NCBI RefSeq assembly: GCF_029210495.1
Contig: NZ_JARGDK010000010.1
Span: 41,226-105,225, forward strand
From: Pseudothioclava nitratireducens
Lineage (GTDB): Bacteria > Pseudomonadota > Alphaproteobacteria > Rhodobacterales > Rhodobacteraceae
DNA length: 64,000 nt
Reading direction: 5' to 3'
The first letter of the stretch is position 1. The number at the start of each line of letters is the position of its first letter. The notes under the pieces were generated by a model. It was given only the letters and a program-made list of their open reading frames with translations, was not told the origin of the DNA and searched no databases. The position numbers and the translations under genes were made by a program. Positions 1 through 7,794 of this stretch are shown here, piece after piece.

Positions 1-2
1 GG

Positions 3-842
3 GGGTCCAACGATCTCTACGCCAACAGCCTGGAGGCCTGTGCGGGCGATGAGCCGGTCGCGGATGCGGTATTTTCCTCGGCGGTGCATCAGATGGTGTC
101 GCTGGTCAATGCCGGCTGCGCGGCCCAGCACCGCTCGGCTTTTACCGAAGCGCTGCCGCCTGCACGCCGCTGGCGCAACGAGCTGTGGGGGATCACCGAA
201 GAACCCGCCGTCATTGCCTATAACAAGGCCTTCTTTGCCGAAGCCGAGGTGCCGCGGGACCGTTTCGCGCTGCTCGATCTGCTGCGCACACGGCCCGATG
301 CGCTGCGCGGACGGATCGCCACCTACGACATCGAGGCGTCAGGGCTCGGCTATCTCTTTGCCTATAGCGACAGTCTGGAGGCGACAACTTTCGGTGCTTT
401 GCTCGAAGGGTTCTCGCGCACCGAGGCGATTGCGACCTGCTGTTCGGCGGAGATCATCGAGGGCGTGGCCGAGGGGCGCTACCTGCTGGCCTATCACGTG
501 CTTGGCTCCTATGTCGAAGCCGGTGCCCGTCCCGAGGTCGGGTTGATCCTGCCCGAGGATTACACGCTGTTCCTGTCGCGCGGCTTCATGATCCCCAAGG
601 GGGCACCACAGGCCGCGGCGGCGCGGCGGCTGCTTGATTACCTGCTTTCGCCCGATGGGCAGGCGCGGCTCAGCGAGGCCGGGTTGATCTTTCCGCAAGA
701 TGCGACGGAGACCGGACTTTTGCCCAGCGCGCGGCGCTTCATCGCGCTGGCGCCCAGCCTTCTTGTGGCACTTGACCAGCACCGCATCCGTCAGTTTTCC
801 GCCCTTTTCGCAAGCGCCTTCCGACCCTCCGAACATCCCTGA
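3..842 (+). CDS. Solute-binding protein, 5' truncated by window edge
   Basis: The reading frame is open from base 3 to the stop at 840-842, so the N-terminus, including any signal peptide, lies outside the window. The visible 279 residues look like the C-terminal two thirds of a periplasmic binding protein of the extracellular iron- or polyamine-type family. Clues are the ITEEPAVIAYNKAFF segment, the stretch ending in an ARRLLDYLLSPDGQ motif typical of such proteins, and the terminal helices. Such proteins deliver a small ligand to an ABC importer or act as sensor partners of two-component systems. The ligand cannot be inferred. No importer genes follow; the next gene belongs to an unrelated operon. 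Confidence 0.6.
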   Translation, partial: GSNDLYANSLEACAGDEPVADAVFSSAVHQMVSLVNAGCAAQHRSAFTEALPPARRWRNELWGITEEPAVIAYNKAFFAEAEVPRDRFALLDLLRTRPDALRGRIATYDIEASGLGYLFAYSDSLEATTFGALLEGFSRTEAIATCCSAEIIEGVAEGRYLLAYHVLGSYVEAGARPEVGLILPEDYTLFLSRGFMIPKGAPQAAAARRLLDYLLSPDGQARLSEAGLIFPQDATETGLLPSARRFIALAPSLLVALDQHRIRQFSALFASAFRPSEHP

Positions 843-893
843 ACTGGCCCGGTCTCAGGGCCCGCGGGGCCTTGCGAAAAAAATTTTAAATCT

Positions 894-921
894 GTGAAAC
901 CATTTCGCGCCTGCGCGCGTT
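894..921 (+). promoter_or_regulatory. Candidate ECF-type promoter of the lipid operon
   Basis: GTGAAAC (894-900), 17 bases, then CGTT (918-921), about 50 bp before the start at 974. The same GTGAAAC-N17-CGTT pattern lies on the minus strand at 5984-5957 before DUF2177. The 19 bases from GTGAAAC into the spacer are shared at 17 positions. The layout resembles an ECF sigma promoter, with GAAAC as -35 and CGTT as -10. The sigma factor is unknown, and an operator is an alternative reading. Confidence 0.45.
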
Positions 922-924
922 GCT

Positions 925-946
925 CCCGAAACTTCACGTTTTCGGG
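925..946. repeat. Inverted repeat CCCGAAA / TTTCGGG
   Basis: CCCGAAA at 925-931 and TTTCGGG at 940-946 form a perfect 7-bp inverted repeat with an 8-base spacer. It sits at the predicted transcript start of the 974-4956 operon, so it could be a regulator site or a 5' leader hairpin. No T-run follows, which argues against a terminator. Confidence 0.4.
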
Positions 947-973
947 ATCAACCCGAACGCTCAGGGGGAAGCG

Positions 974-2272
974 ATGAAGATTGCAATTGTCGGCAGCGGG
1001 ATTTCCGGGCTGGGGGCCGCGTGGCTATTGTCGCGTGCGCATGAGGTGACATTGTTTGAGGCCGAGCCGCGTCTTGGCGGGCATGCCCGCACCGTGCAGG
1101 CCGAGGGTGTCGATGTGGATACCGGTTTCATCGTTTGCAACCGCAAGACCTATCCGCTTTTCATCCCGATGCTCGAACATCTCGGCGTCGAATTGATCCC
1201 CAGCGACATGAGCTTCGCCGCGAGTTTTGCCGGCGGACGTTACGAATATGGCACGACGCGCGCGCTTGATATGTTCGCGCAGCCCCGGCGGCTCTTGGAC
1301 CCGTCGCATTGGCGTATGGTGCGCGACATCTTGGCCTTCTTTCGGCAAGCGGGTGGGCGCGCCGACTATCCGGGCAGCATCGGGGAGCTGATTGCCGAGC
1401 TGGGGCTTGGGGCCGAGTTCCGCGACCGCTTTCTCATGCCGATCTCGGGGGCGATCTGGTCCACGCCCACCCGCGACATGCTCGATTTCCCCGCGCAAAG
1501 CTTCATCCGCTTCTTCGACAATCACGGGCTTCTGACGGTCAACGACCAGCCCAAATGGCTCACCGTCAGGGGCGGGTCCGCGCGCTATGTCGAGGTGCTG
1601 GCGCAGGCGAGCGGGGCGCAGATCCGGCTGAACAGTCCGGTCACGGCGATTGAGCGCGACGGTGCGTCGGTGCGCGTGGTCTCGGAGCGTGGGCCGGAGC
1701 TGTTCGACCGGGTGATCCTTGCGACCCATGCGCCGCAGGCCCTGCGGATGCTCGCGCAGCCGGACGCGCAGGAGCTGGCGATCCTGGGCGCGCTGCGCAC
1801 CGAGGGCAACCGGATGGTGCTCCATTCCGATACCGATCTGATGCCGCGTCGGCGCTCGATTTGGTCGTCTTGGAACTATGTGACCGAAGCTGCGCCGGGG
1901 CTGACGGATCGCCCGATCAGCCTGTCCTATTGGATGAACCGCCTGCAATCGCTGCAAACCGAGCGTCCGCTGATCGTGACCCTCAACCCCGAGCGCGAGC
2001 CGCGCCATATCCATGACGAGGCGATCCTGCATCACCCGCAATTCGATGCGACGGCGCGCCACGCGCAGGAGCGGCTGCCCGAAATTCAGGGGCGGGGCGG
2101 GGTTTATTATGCCGGTGCATGGACGCGCTACGGGTTCCATGAGGATGGGCTTCTGTCGGCGCTGCGCGTGGCCGAGGCGCTGGGCGTGTCCTGGCCGCTT
2201 GGGCCGAACCCGTGGGCGGATGAAGCCCCGCCACTGCGCGTCGAGCCTACGCGACTGGAGGCTGCCGAATGA
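974..2272 (+). CDS. FAD-dependent amine-oxidase-like oxidoreductase
   Basis: A 432-residue flavoprotein. The N-terminus carries the dinucleotide-binding GSGISG motif at residues 7-12 and a following acidic residue in the LFEAE segment, as in COG2907-type NAD(P)-binding oxidoreductases. The ATG at 974 was chosen because the Rossmann fold begins immediately after it and a GGGGGA ribosome-binding site precedes it. It overlaps the DUF1365 gene by four bases (ATGA), indicating translational coupling. In Rhodobacter relatives, genes of this kind sit with DUF1365 and CFA-synthase-like genes and have been linked to unsaturated or furan fatty-acid formation. That substrate is inference here. Confidence 0.8.
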   Translation: MKIAIVGSGISGLGAAWLLSRAHEVTLFEAEPRLGGHARTVQAEGVDVDTGFIVCNRKTYPLFIPMLEHLGVELIPSDMSFAASFAGGRYEYGTTRALDMFAQPRRLLDPSHWRMVRDILAFFRQAGGRADYPGSIGELIAELGLGAEFRDRFLMPISGAIWSTPTRDMLDFPAQSFIRFFDNHGLLTVNDQPKWLTVRGGSARYVEVLAQASGAQIRLNSPVTAIERDGASVRVVSERGPELFDRVILATHAPQALRMLAQPDAQELAILGALRTEGNRMVLHSDTDLMPRRRSIWSSWNYVTEAAPGLTDRPISLSYWMNRLQSLQTERPLIVTLNPEREPRHIHDEAILHHPQFDATARHAQERLPEIQGRGGVYYAGAWTRYGFHEDGLLSALRVAEALGVSWPLGPNPWADEAPPLRVEPTRLEAAE

Positions 2273-3045
2273 GCGATCTGTGGCAGGGCGCGCTGATCGA
2301 GGGGCGGATCTGGCATGGCCGGGCCGGCGATCTCACCCGCACTTTTCGATATAACGCCACCTATGTCGCACTGCCGATCACGGCGCTGGAGTCGGGCGCG
2401 TTGCCGATCCGGCCCGACCGGCGCGGGCTCTGGTCAATCCGCACGCGTGACTATGGCCCGCGCGATGGCACCGGGTTTGCCGACTTCATCCGGGCGCAAC
2501 TCGCGCCCGTCGGGCTTGGCGGCACCGAGGTCACGCTGGTCACGATGACGCGCAGCGCGGGCTATGGCTTCAACCCGGTGAGCTTCTGGCTTGCGCGGGA
2601 CGCTGGCGGGTTGCGCGCGGTGCTGGCGGAGGTCTCGAATACCTTTGGCGAGCGGCACCTTTATCTGTGCCGCCATTCGGACAACCGTCCGATCCAGCCC
2701 AGCGACCGCATCTCGGGCGAGAAGCTGTTCCATGTCTCGCCCTTCCTGCCGCGTGAGGGGCGCTACCTGTTCCGCTTTGATACGGGGCCGGGGCGGTTCG
2801 GGGCGTGGGTCGATTGGGTCGGCGCCTCGGGAGAGGTCCGGTTGGGCACGTCGCTGGCCGGTCCCGCCCGCGCGCTCACGGCCCAAAGCCTGCGCCGCGC
2901 CGCGTGGCGGCATCCGCTTCAGGTGCAAAAAGTCATGGCGCTGATCCATTGGCAGGCGGCGAAACTTTTCGCCCGTCGCGCCCGTTTCTATCAAAAACCA
3001 GAGCAACTTTCCCGGACCATGTCCGAGGCCAAGACAGGTGAGTGA
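2269..3045 (+). CDS. DUF1365 family protein
   Basis: A 258-residue protein with the DUF1365 hallmarks, including the YGFNPVSFWL segment near residue 100 and the FHVSPFLP segment near residue 155. Function is unknown, but the family nearly always lies between an FAD oxidoreductase and a cyclopropane-fatty-acid-synthase-like gene, as here. It overlaps its upstream neighbour by four bases and its stop overlaps a possible GTG start of the next gene. The context suggests a role in modifying membrane acyl chains. No signal peptide or obvious membrane segment is seen. Confidence 0.85.
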   Translation: MSDLWQGALIEGRIWHGRAGDLTRTFRYNATYVALPITALESGALPIRPDRRGLWSIRTRDYGPRDGTGFADFIRAQLAPVGLGGTEVTLVTMTRSAGYGFNPVSFWLARDAGGLRAVLAEVSNTFGERHLYLCRHSDNRPIQPSDRISGEKLFHVSPFLPREGRYLFRFDTGPGRFGAWVDWVGASGEVRLGTSLAGPARALTAQSLRRAAWRHPLQVQKVMALIHWQAAKLFARRARFYQKPEQLSRTMSEAKTGE

Positions 3046-3047
3046 GA

Positions 3048-4220
3048 ATGTTCGAACGCCAGATTGAAACCAGACTTCTCAAGGGGCTCGACGGAATCCG
3101 CTACGGCAGCCTGACGCTGACCACCCCGGACGGGCGAGAGCGCGGCTTTGCAGGGCCGCAGCCCGGCCCCCATGCCGATTTGACGATCACCGACTGGCGA
3201 GCGGTCCCCGCAGTCGCGGCACGCGGCGATATCGGCCTGACCGAGGCTTACCGCGATGGCTGGTGCGACAGTTCCGACCTGACCGCGCTGCTCCTCTTTG
3301 GCCTGCGCAACGAGGAGCCGCTGGAGCATTTCCTCTATGGTCACCCGTTGCAATCGCTTCTGGTGCGCGCACTCTACATCTTTAACCGCAACACCAAGGC
3401 CGGGTCGCGGCGCAATATCGAGGCGCATTACGATCTGGGCAATGCGTTCTATCGGCTGTGGCTTGATGAGACGATGACCTATTCCTCGGCGCTGTTCGCC
3501 CCCGAGGATGCAGGTGCCGCCGATCCGTTAGCGGCGGCGCAGCGGCGCAAATACGACCGTATCCTCGATGGTCTGGGCGCGCAGTCCGGGCGACTCCTCG
3601 AGATCGGCTGCGGCTGGGGCGGCTTTGCCGAGCGCGCGCTGGAGCGGGGTGATTTCGCGCATAAGGGGCTGACGCTCTCGCATGAGCAGGCGGCCTTTGC
3701 CCGCGCGCGTCTGGGTCAGGGGGCCGAGATCGCGCTTCAGGATTACCGCGATGAGCGCGGGCGCTTCGATCATGTCGTGTCCATCGAGATGTTCGAGGCG
3801 GTTGGCGAGTCCTACTGGCCCGTCTATTTCGACAAGCTGCGCTCGGTTCTCTCGGATAAGGGCCGCGCGATGATCCAGACGATCACGGTGGGCGATCGCT
3901 ATTTCGACCGCTACCGCAAGGGCGGTGACATGATCCGCAGCTTCGTTTTTCCGGGCGGCATGCTGCCTTCGCCGTCGCGCTTCGATCATGAGGCGCGCCG
4001 CGCGGGGCTTCGGGTCGAGGATACGCATGGGTTCGGGCTCGATTACGCGCGCACGCTGCGCGACTGGCTGATCCGCTTCGAGGACCGTCTGGGCGAGGTG
4101 CGTGCGCTGGGCTTTGACGAGGCCTTTATCCGGGTCTGGCGGTTCTACCTCGCGGCCTGTGTCGCGGCCTTCGAAACCGGGCGGACGGATGTTTATCAAT
4201 ACCGGCTGGCCCATGCCTGA
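3048..4220 (+). CDS. Cyclopropane-fatty-acid synthase-like SAM methyltransferase
   Basis: A 390-residue protein of the CFA synthase/UfaM-like family, which transfers a methyl or methylene group from S-adenosylmethionine to double bonds of membrane acyl chains. Visible hallmarks are the YDLGNAFYRLWLDETMTYS segment near residues 125-145, the SAM motif EIGCGWGG near residue 185, and the SIEMFEAVG motif. Length is typical. The ATG at 3048 is used; GTG at 3042 is an alternative. The flavoprotein partner and SDR make either cyclopropane or methylated/furan fatty acids possible products; sequence alone does not decide. Confidence 0.85.
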   Translation: MFERQIETRLLKGLDGIRYGSLTLTTPDGRERGFAGPQPGPHADLTITDWRAVPAVAARGDIGLTEAYRDGWCDSSDLTALLLFGLRNEEPLEHFLYGHPLQSLLVRALYIFNRNTKAGSRRNIEAHYDLGNAFYRLWLDETMTYSSALFAPEDAGAADPLAAAQRRKYDRILDGLGAQSGRLLEIGCGWGGFAERALERGDFAHKGLTLSHEQAAFARARLGQGAEIALQDYRDERGRFDHVVSIEMFEAVGESYWPVYFDKLRSVLSDKGRAMIQTITVGDRYFDRYRKGGDMIRSFVFPGGMLPSPSRFDHEARRAGLRVEDTHGFGLDYARTLRDWLIRFEDRLGEVRALGFDEAFIRVWRFYLAACVAAFETGRTDVYQYRLAHA

Positions 4221-4956
4221 ACAGGGTGCGCGCATCTGGATCATGGGGGCCTCGGACGGGATCGGGGCGGCGCTCGCCCGGGCCTATGCCCGGCAAGGCG
4301 CGCGGCTGATCTTGTCCGCGCGCTCCGAGGACCGTCTGGAGGCGCTCGCGCAGGAAATCGGCGGGGCCGAGGTCATCGCCGCCGATGTCGCCGACCCGCT
4401 CAGCCTTCAGGCCGCCTCCGAGAGGATTGCGATGGGCGGTCCGCTTGACGCGGCGATCACGCTCGCGGCGCTCTACGATCCGGGGCAGGTCTCCGAGATC
4501 GACGCGGACCGCGCGGCGCAGATCGTCGGCGTCAACCTGATGGGCAGCTTTCACTTCGCCCGCGCCGCAGCGCCCTTACTGCGCCCCGGTGGGCAGTTGG
4601 TGCTGACCGGCTCGGTCGCGGGCTATATCGGCCTGCCGCAAGGTCAGATATACTCAGCCAGCAAGGCCGGGGTGATCAATCTGGCCGAGACGCTGCGCGC
4701 CGAGCTTTGGCCCGCCTGCGATGTGCGGCTTATCAATCCCGGCTTCGTGGAGACACGGCTGACCGAGATGAACGATTTCGAGATGCCGGGTCTGATGCAG
4801 CCCGATGCGGCAGCGGAGCGCATTATCCGGGGGCTCGCCGGGCGCGGTTTTGAAATCCATTTCCCCCGCAGACTGACTTGGGGGCTGAAATTCTTGCGCG
4901 CACTTCCGTATGGGATTGCGCTGCGCCTGACGAGACGATTGGTGCGCGAGGGCTAG
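4213..4956 (+). CDS. Short-chain dehydrogenase/reductase (SDR)
   Basis: A 247-residue classical SDR. The NAD(P)-binding GASDGIGAA motif is at residues 12-20, an active-site Ser in TGSVAGY near residue 135, and the YSASK catalytic motif near residues 147-151. The ATG at 4213 overlaps the CFA-synthase-like gene by eight bases, so it is the fourth cistron of this operon. It probably oxidises or reduces a hydroxyl or keto group of the lipid product, but the substrate is not visible. Confidence is high for the family and low for the substrate. Confidence 0.85.
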   Translation: MPEQGARIWIMGASDGIGAALARAYARQGARLILSARSEDRLEALAQEIGGAEVIAADVADPLSLQAASERIAMGGPLDAAITLAALYDPGQVSEIDADRAAQIVGVNLMGSFHFARAAAPLLRPGGQLVLTGSVAGYIGLPQGQIYSASKAGVINLAETLRAELWPACDVRLINPGFVETRLTEMNDFEMPGLMQPDAAAERIIRGLAGRGFEIHFPRRLTWGLKFLRALPYGIALRLTRRLVREG

Positions 4957-4984
4957 GCCCTGCGCGAGACAAAGGAGACATGCG

Positions 4985-5533
4985 ATGACACGGCTTTTCA
5001 AGATCCTGACGCTTGTCATGGGGGCGGGGTTTGGCCTTGCCACGGGGGCGCAGGCCGCCGATCCGGCCCCGAGCTTTACCTTCGACTCGATCGACGGGGG
5101 CACGCTCGACACCGCCGATTGGCGCGGGCAGCCCGTTCTGGTGATCAACACGGCCTCGATGTGCGGCTTCACGCCTCAGCTTGAGGGGATGCAGGACATG
5201 CATGAGGAATGGGGGCCGAAAGGGCTTGTCGTGCTTGCCGTGCCCTCGGACGATTTCAAACAGGAATATGACAGCGCGGCGCAGGTCAAAGAGTTCTGCA
5301 CGCTCAATTTCGGGATCACCCTGCCGATGACCGATATCACCCATGTGAAGGGCGCGCAGGCGCATCCCTTCTACAAATGGGTGAAAAAGACCGCGGGTTT
5401 CGAGCCGGGCTGGAACTTCAACAAGGTTCTTCTGGACGGTGAGGGGCGGATCGTCGGCACATGGGGCTCTTTGACGAAACCCGATGCGCGTCCGATCCGC
5501 GAGGCCATTGCGCCGCTCTTGCCGCGCGGATGA
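4985..5533 (+). CDS. Exported glutathione-peroxidase-like thiol peroxidase
   Basis: A 182-residue protein with an N-terminal signal peptide ending near AQA at residues 22-24, so periplasmic. The peroxidatic cysteine is Cys60 in the SMCGFTPQLEGMQ motif (Cys in place of Sec), and the WNFNKVLLDGEGRIVG motif of glutathione peroxidases is present near residue 142. It likely reduces lipid or other hydroperoxides. It lies 28 bp after the SDR gene with an AAAGGAG ribosome-binding site, so it is probably co-transcribed. That fits a photo-oxidative stress theme shared with the lipid operon and the nearby photolyase. Confidence 0.85.
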   Translation: MTRLFKILTLVMGAGFGLATGAQAADPAPSFTFDSIDGGTLDTADWRGQPVLVINTASMCGFTPQLEGMQDMHEEWGPKGLVVLAVPSDDFKQEYDSAAQVKEFCTLNFGITLPMTDITHVKGAQAHPFYKWVKKTAGFEPGWNFNKVLLDGEGRIVGTWGSLTKPDARPIREAIAPLLPRG

Positions 5534-5535
5534 GC

Positions 5536-5934
5536 CTAGCCGAACTGGCTGGCGATCATCACGCCCGCCCAAGCCGAGCCACCCGTCAGCACCGCGCCCC
5601 AAAGGCTGTCGATGATGACCTGCTCCCAAGACCAGCCGCGCAATGTTGCGAGGTTGGTAAACTCATAGGTGCCGTAGCACATCAGCCCCAGCAGCGCGCC
5701 GCCCAGAAGCGCCTGCATCGGGCGGCCCGCTGCCAAGGCCGGGGCCGAGACGAAATAGAGCACGCCCGCGATGTAGAACAGGTAGAACAGCGCCGCCGGG
5801 CCAAGCCGCAACGGATCGGCCAGCATATCGCCCACATGGCGATCGAAGACGGGTTTGATCAGGGTGGTGATGCCGACAACGTCGATGGCCAGAAAGATCA
5901 CCAGCGTCGAGAGATAGAGCACGGGAAGCTGCAT
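5536..5934 (-). CDS. DUF2177 family membrane protein
   Basis: A 132-residue integral membrane protein with about four hydrophobic helices and the family motif [14 protein letters not shown] near residue 95. The start at 5934 is supported by an AAGGAG site seven bases upstream. The family is of unknown function and often lies beside CFA-synthase, DUF1365 or photolyase genes, as here. It is divergent from the DUF2256-photolyase pair and carries the second copy of the GTGAAAC-N17-CGTT pattern in its promoter region. It ends convergently two bases after the peroxidase gene. Confidence 0.85.
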   Translation of the reverse strand: MQLPVLYLSTLVIFLAIDVVGITTLIKPVFDRHVGDMLADPLRLGPAALFYLFYIAGVLYFVSAPALAAGRPMQALLGGALLGLMCYGTYEFTNLATLRGWSWEQVIIDSLWGAVLTGGSAWAGVMIASQFG

Positions 5935-5956
5935 GTTGGGTCTCCTTTTCCCTGTG

Positions 5957-5984
5957 AACGACAGAAGGCGCGAAAAAGTTTCAC
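5957..5984 (-). promoter_or_regulatory. Second copy of the GTGAAAC-N17-CGTT motif
   Basis: Reading the minus strand, GTGAAAC (5984-5978), 17 bases, then CGTT (5960-5957), ending 22 bp before the DUF2177 start at 5934. Bases 5966-5984 match 894-912 at 17 of 19 positions when aligned in the same orientation. It is interpreted as a shared ECF-type promoter or an operator linking the lipid operon with DUF2177. Confidence 0.45.
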
Positions 5985-6076
5985 GCTTGCAAGGATTTAT
6001 CGCGCCGAAGGGGCACTTGATTGCGTCCGGCGGCGCGACATATGAGCCGGACATGACGAAAGCGATGCCGATGGGA

Positions 6077-6235
6077 ATGCGAAAGAAAGCCGATTTGCCG
6101 CAGAAAACCTGCGCGCGTTGCGGGCGCCCCTTCACGTGGCGGCGCAAATGGGCGCGGGTCTGGGACGAGGTGCGCTATTGCTCGGACCGGTGCCGGGGCG
6201 TGCGCGGCAAGCCCGGCGGACAGGGGCGCGCGTGA
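6077..6235 (+). CDS. DUF2256 small zinc-finger-like protein
   Basis: A 52-residue basic protein with two Cys pairs, CARC near residue 12 and an YCSDRC motif near residue 34, plus the PFTWRRKW segment that defines DUF2256. The Cys pattern suggests metal binding. Starts at 6053 or 6068 would add eight or three residues; 6077 fits the usual family N-terminus (MRKK). The stop codon overlaps the photolyase start by one base (TGATG). The family is regularly found next to cryptochrome/photolyase genes, so a role with the photolyase is inferred, not proven. Confidence 0.8.
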   Translation: MRKKADLPQKTCARCGRPFTWRRKWARVWDEVRYCSDRCRGVRGKPGGQGRA

Positions 6236-7791
6236 TGCGGCTTCGGTTTGTCTTGGGGGATCAGCTGACCCGCGATCTGAGCGCGCTGGGCGATCTCGAC
6301 CCTTCGCGCGATGTCGTGCTGATGGTCGAGGTCATGGCCGAGGCCACCTATGTCCCCCATCACCCGCAGAAGATCGCTCTGATCCTTTCGGCGATGCGGC
6401 ATTTCGCAGACGAACTGCGGGCCGAGGGGATTACAGTCGATTACGTGCGCCTCGACGACCCCGAGAACACCCAGAGCTTCACGGATGAACTTGCCCGCGC
6501 CGTGGACCGCCACGCGCCGGAGGCGGTGATCGTCACAGAGCCCGGCGAATGGCGTGTCTGGGAGATGATGCGCGGCTGGGAGGCGGCGCTGGACGTGCCG
6601 CTAGATATCCGGCAGGACGCGCGCTTCTTCTGTTCGCGGGCCGGGTTTGCCGCCCTCAAGGACGCGCGCAAAACCACGCGGATGGAGTATTTCTACCGGG
6701 AGATGCGGCGGCGCACGGGGATCTTGATGGAGGGGGGCGATCCGGCGGGCGGGCAGTGGAATTACGACCACGACAACCGTGAGCCGTTACCCGCGCAGAT
6801 CGACCTGCCCAAGCGCCTGCGCTTCGAGCCGGACGCCATGACGCGCGAGGTGATCGACCTCGTGGCGGAACGCTTCCCCAAGCATTTCGGCGATCTCGAG
6901 CCCTTCGGATGGGCGGTGACGCGGGCGCAGGCGCTTGAGGCGCTCGACCATTTCATCGCCGATTGCCTGCCGCGCTTTGGCGACTATCAGGATGCGATGC
7001 GGGCGGGGGAGGATTTCCTGTTTCACGGGCTGATCTCGCCCTATCTGAACTGCGGGCTCCTGACCGCGCTCGAGGTCTGCGCGCGCGCCGAGGCCGCCTA
7101 TGATCGGGGGGAGGCGCCGCTCAACGCGGTCGAGGGCTTTATCCGGCAAATCCTTGGCTGGCGCGAATTCGTGCGCGGCATCTATTGGACCGAGATGCCG
7201 GACTACCCTGAACGCAATCACCTGAACGCCACGCGCGATCTGCCCGAGGTCTATTGGACGGGCCAGACGGGGATGCGCTGCATGGCCGAGTGTATCGGCA
7301 CCACCCGGCGCCATGCCTATGCCCACCATATCCAGCGGCTCATGGTGACCGGCAATTACGCACTCTTGTGTGGGATAGCGCCCGCGCAGATCGCCGAATG
7401 GTATCTGGCGGTCTATGCGGATGCGTTCGAATGGGTGGAACTGCCGAATGTGCATGGGATGGTGATGCATGCGGATGGCGGCTTGCTCGGCTCCAAACCC
7501 TACGCGGCATCGGGCGCCTATATCGACCGGATGTCGGATTATTGTACGGGCTGCGATTACGACCCCAAGGGCAAGGTCGGCGAGGGCGCGTGCCCCTTCA
7601 ACTATCTCTACTGGAATTTCCTGATCGAGAACGAAGACACATTGTCCAAGAACCCGCGCATGGGGCTGCCCTATGCGACGCTGCGCAAAATGCCCCAGAC
7701 GCAGCGCGACGCGATCCGCAAATCGGCCAAGGCGCATCTGGAGGGGGCGGAGCCGGGACCGCGACAGCCCCGGCTCGATGCGGATTGGTAG
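6235..7791 (+). CDS. phrB: Fe-S bacterial cryptochrome/(6-4) photolyase
   Basis: A 518-residue protein of the FeS-BCP/PhrB group, which uses blue light, FAD and an antenna chromophore to repair UV photoproducts. Four cysteines at 349, 437, 440 and 453 occur at the same spacing, shifted by one residue, as the [4Fe-4S] ligands I recall for Agrobacterium PhrB (350, 438, 441, 454). The YCTGCDYDPK and GACPFNYLYW segments are characteristic. Start ATG 6235 overlaps the DUF2256 stop. It ends three bases from the converging aspartokinase gene. Substrate (6-4 lesion) is by family analogy. Confidence 0.9.
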   Translation: MRLRFVLGDQLTRDLSALGDLDPSRDVVLMVEVMAEATYVPHHPQKIALILSAMRHFADELRAEGITVDYVRLDDPENTQSFTDELARAVDRHAPEAVIVTEPGEWRVWEMMRGWEAALDVPLDIRQDARFFCSRAGFAALKDARKTTRMEYFYREMRRRTGILMEGGDPAGGQWNYDHDNREPLPAQIDLPKRLRFEPDAMTREVIDLVAERFPKHFGDLEPFGWAVTRAQALEALDHFIADCLPRFGDYQDAMRAGEDFLFHGLISPYLNCGLLTALEVCARAEAAYDRGEAPLNAVEGFIRQILGWREFVRGIYWTEMPDYPERNHLNATRDLPEVYWTGQTGMRCMAECIGTTRRHAYAHHIQRLMVTGNYALLCGIAPAQIAEWYLAVYADAFEWVELPNVHGMVMHADGGLLGSKPYAASGAYIDRMSDYCTGCDYDPKGKVGEGACPFNYLYWNFLIENEDTLSKNPRMGLPYATLRKMPQTQRDAIRKSAKAHLEGAEPGPRQPRLDADW

Positions 7792-7794
7792 CGT

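Noticed and set aside
842..893. Terminator after the partial solute-binding gene
   Set aside because: GGGCCC-GC-GGGGCC could fold but the pairing is imperfect and the following A/T run is of mixed AAAAAAATTTT type; too weak to call.
894..921. EcfG-type general stress promoter (GGAAC-N16/17-CGTT)
   Set aside because: The spacing and CGTT fit, but the -35 reads GTGAAAC, not GGAAC, in both copies, so I kept it as an unassigned ECF-like motif.
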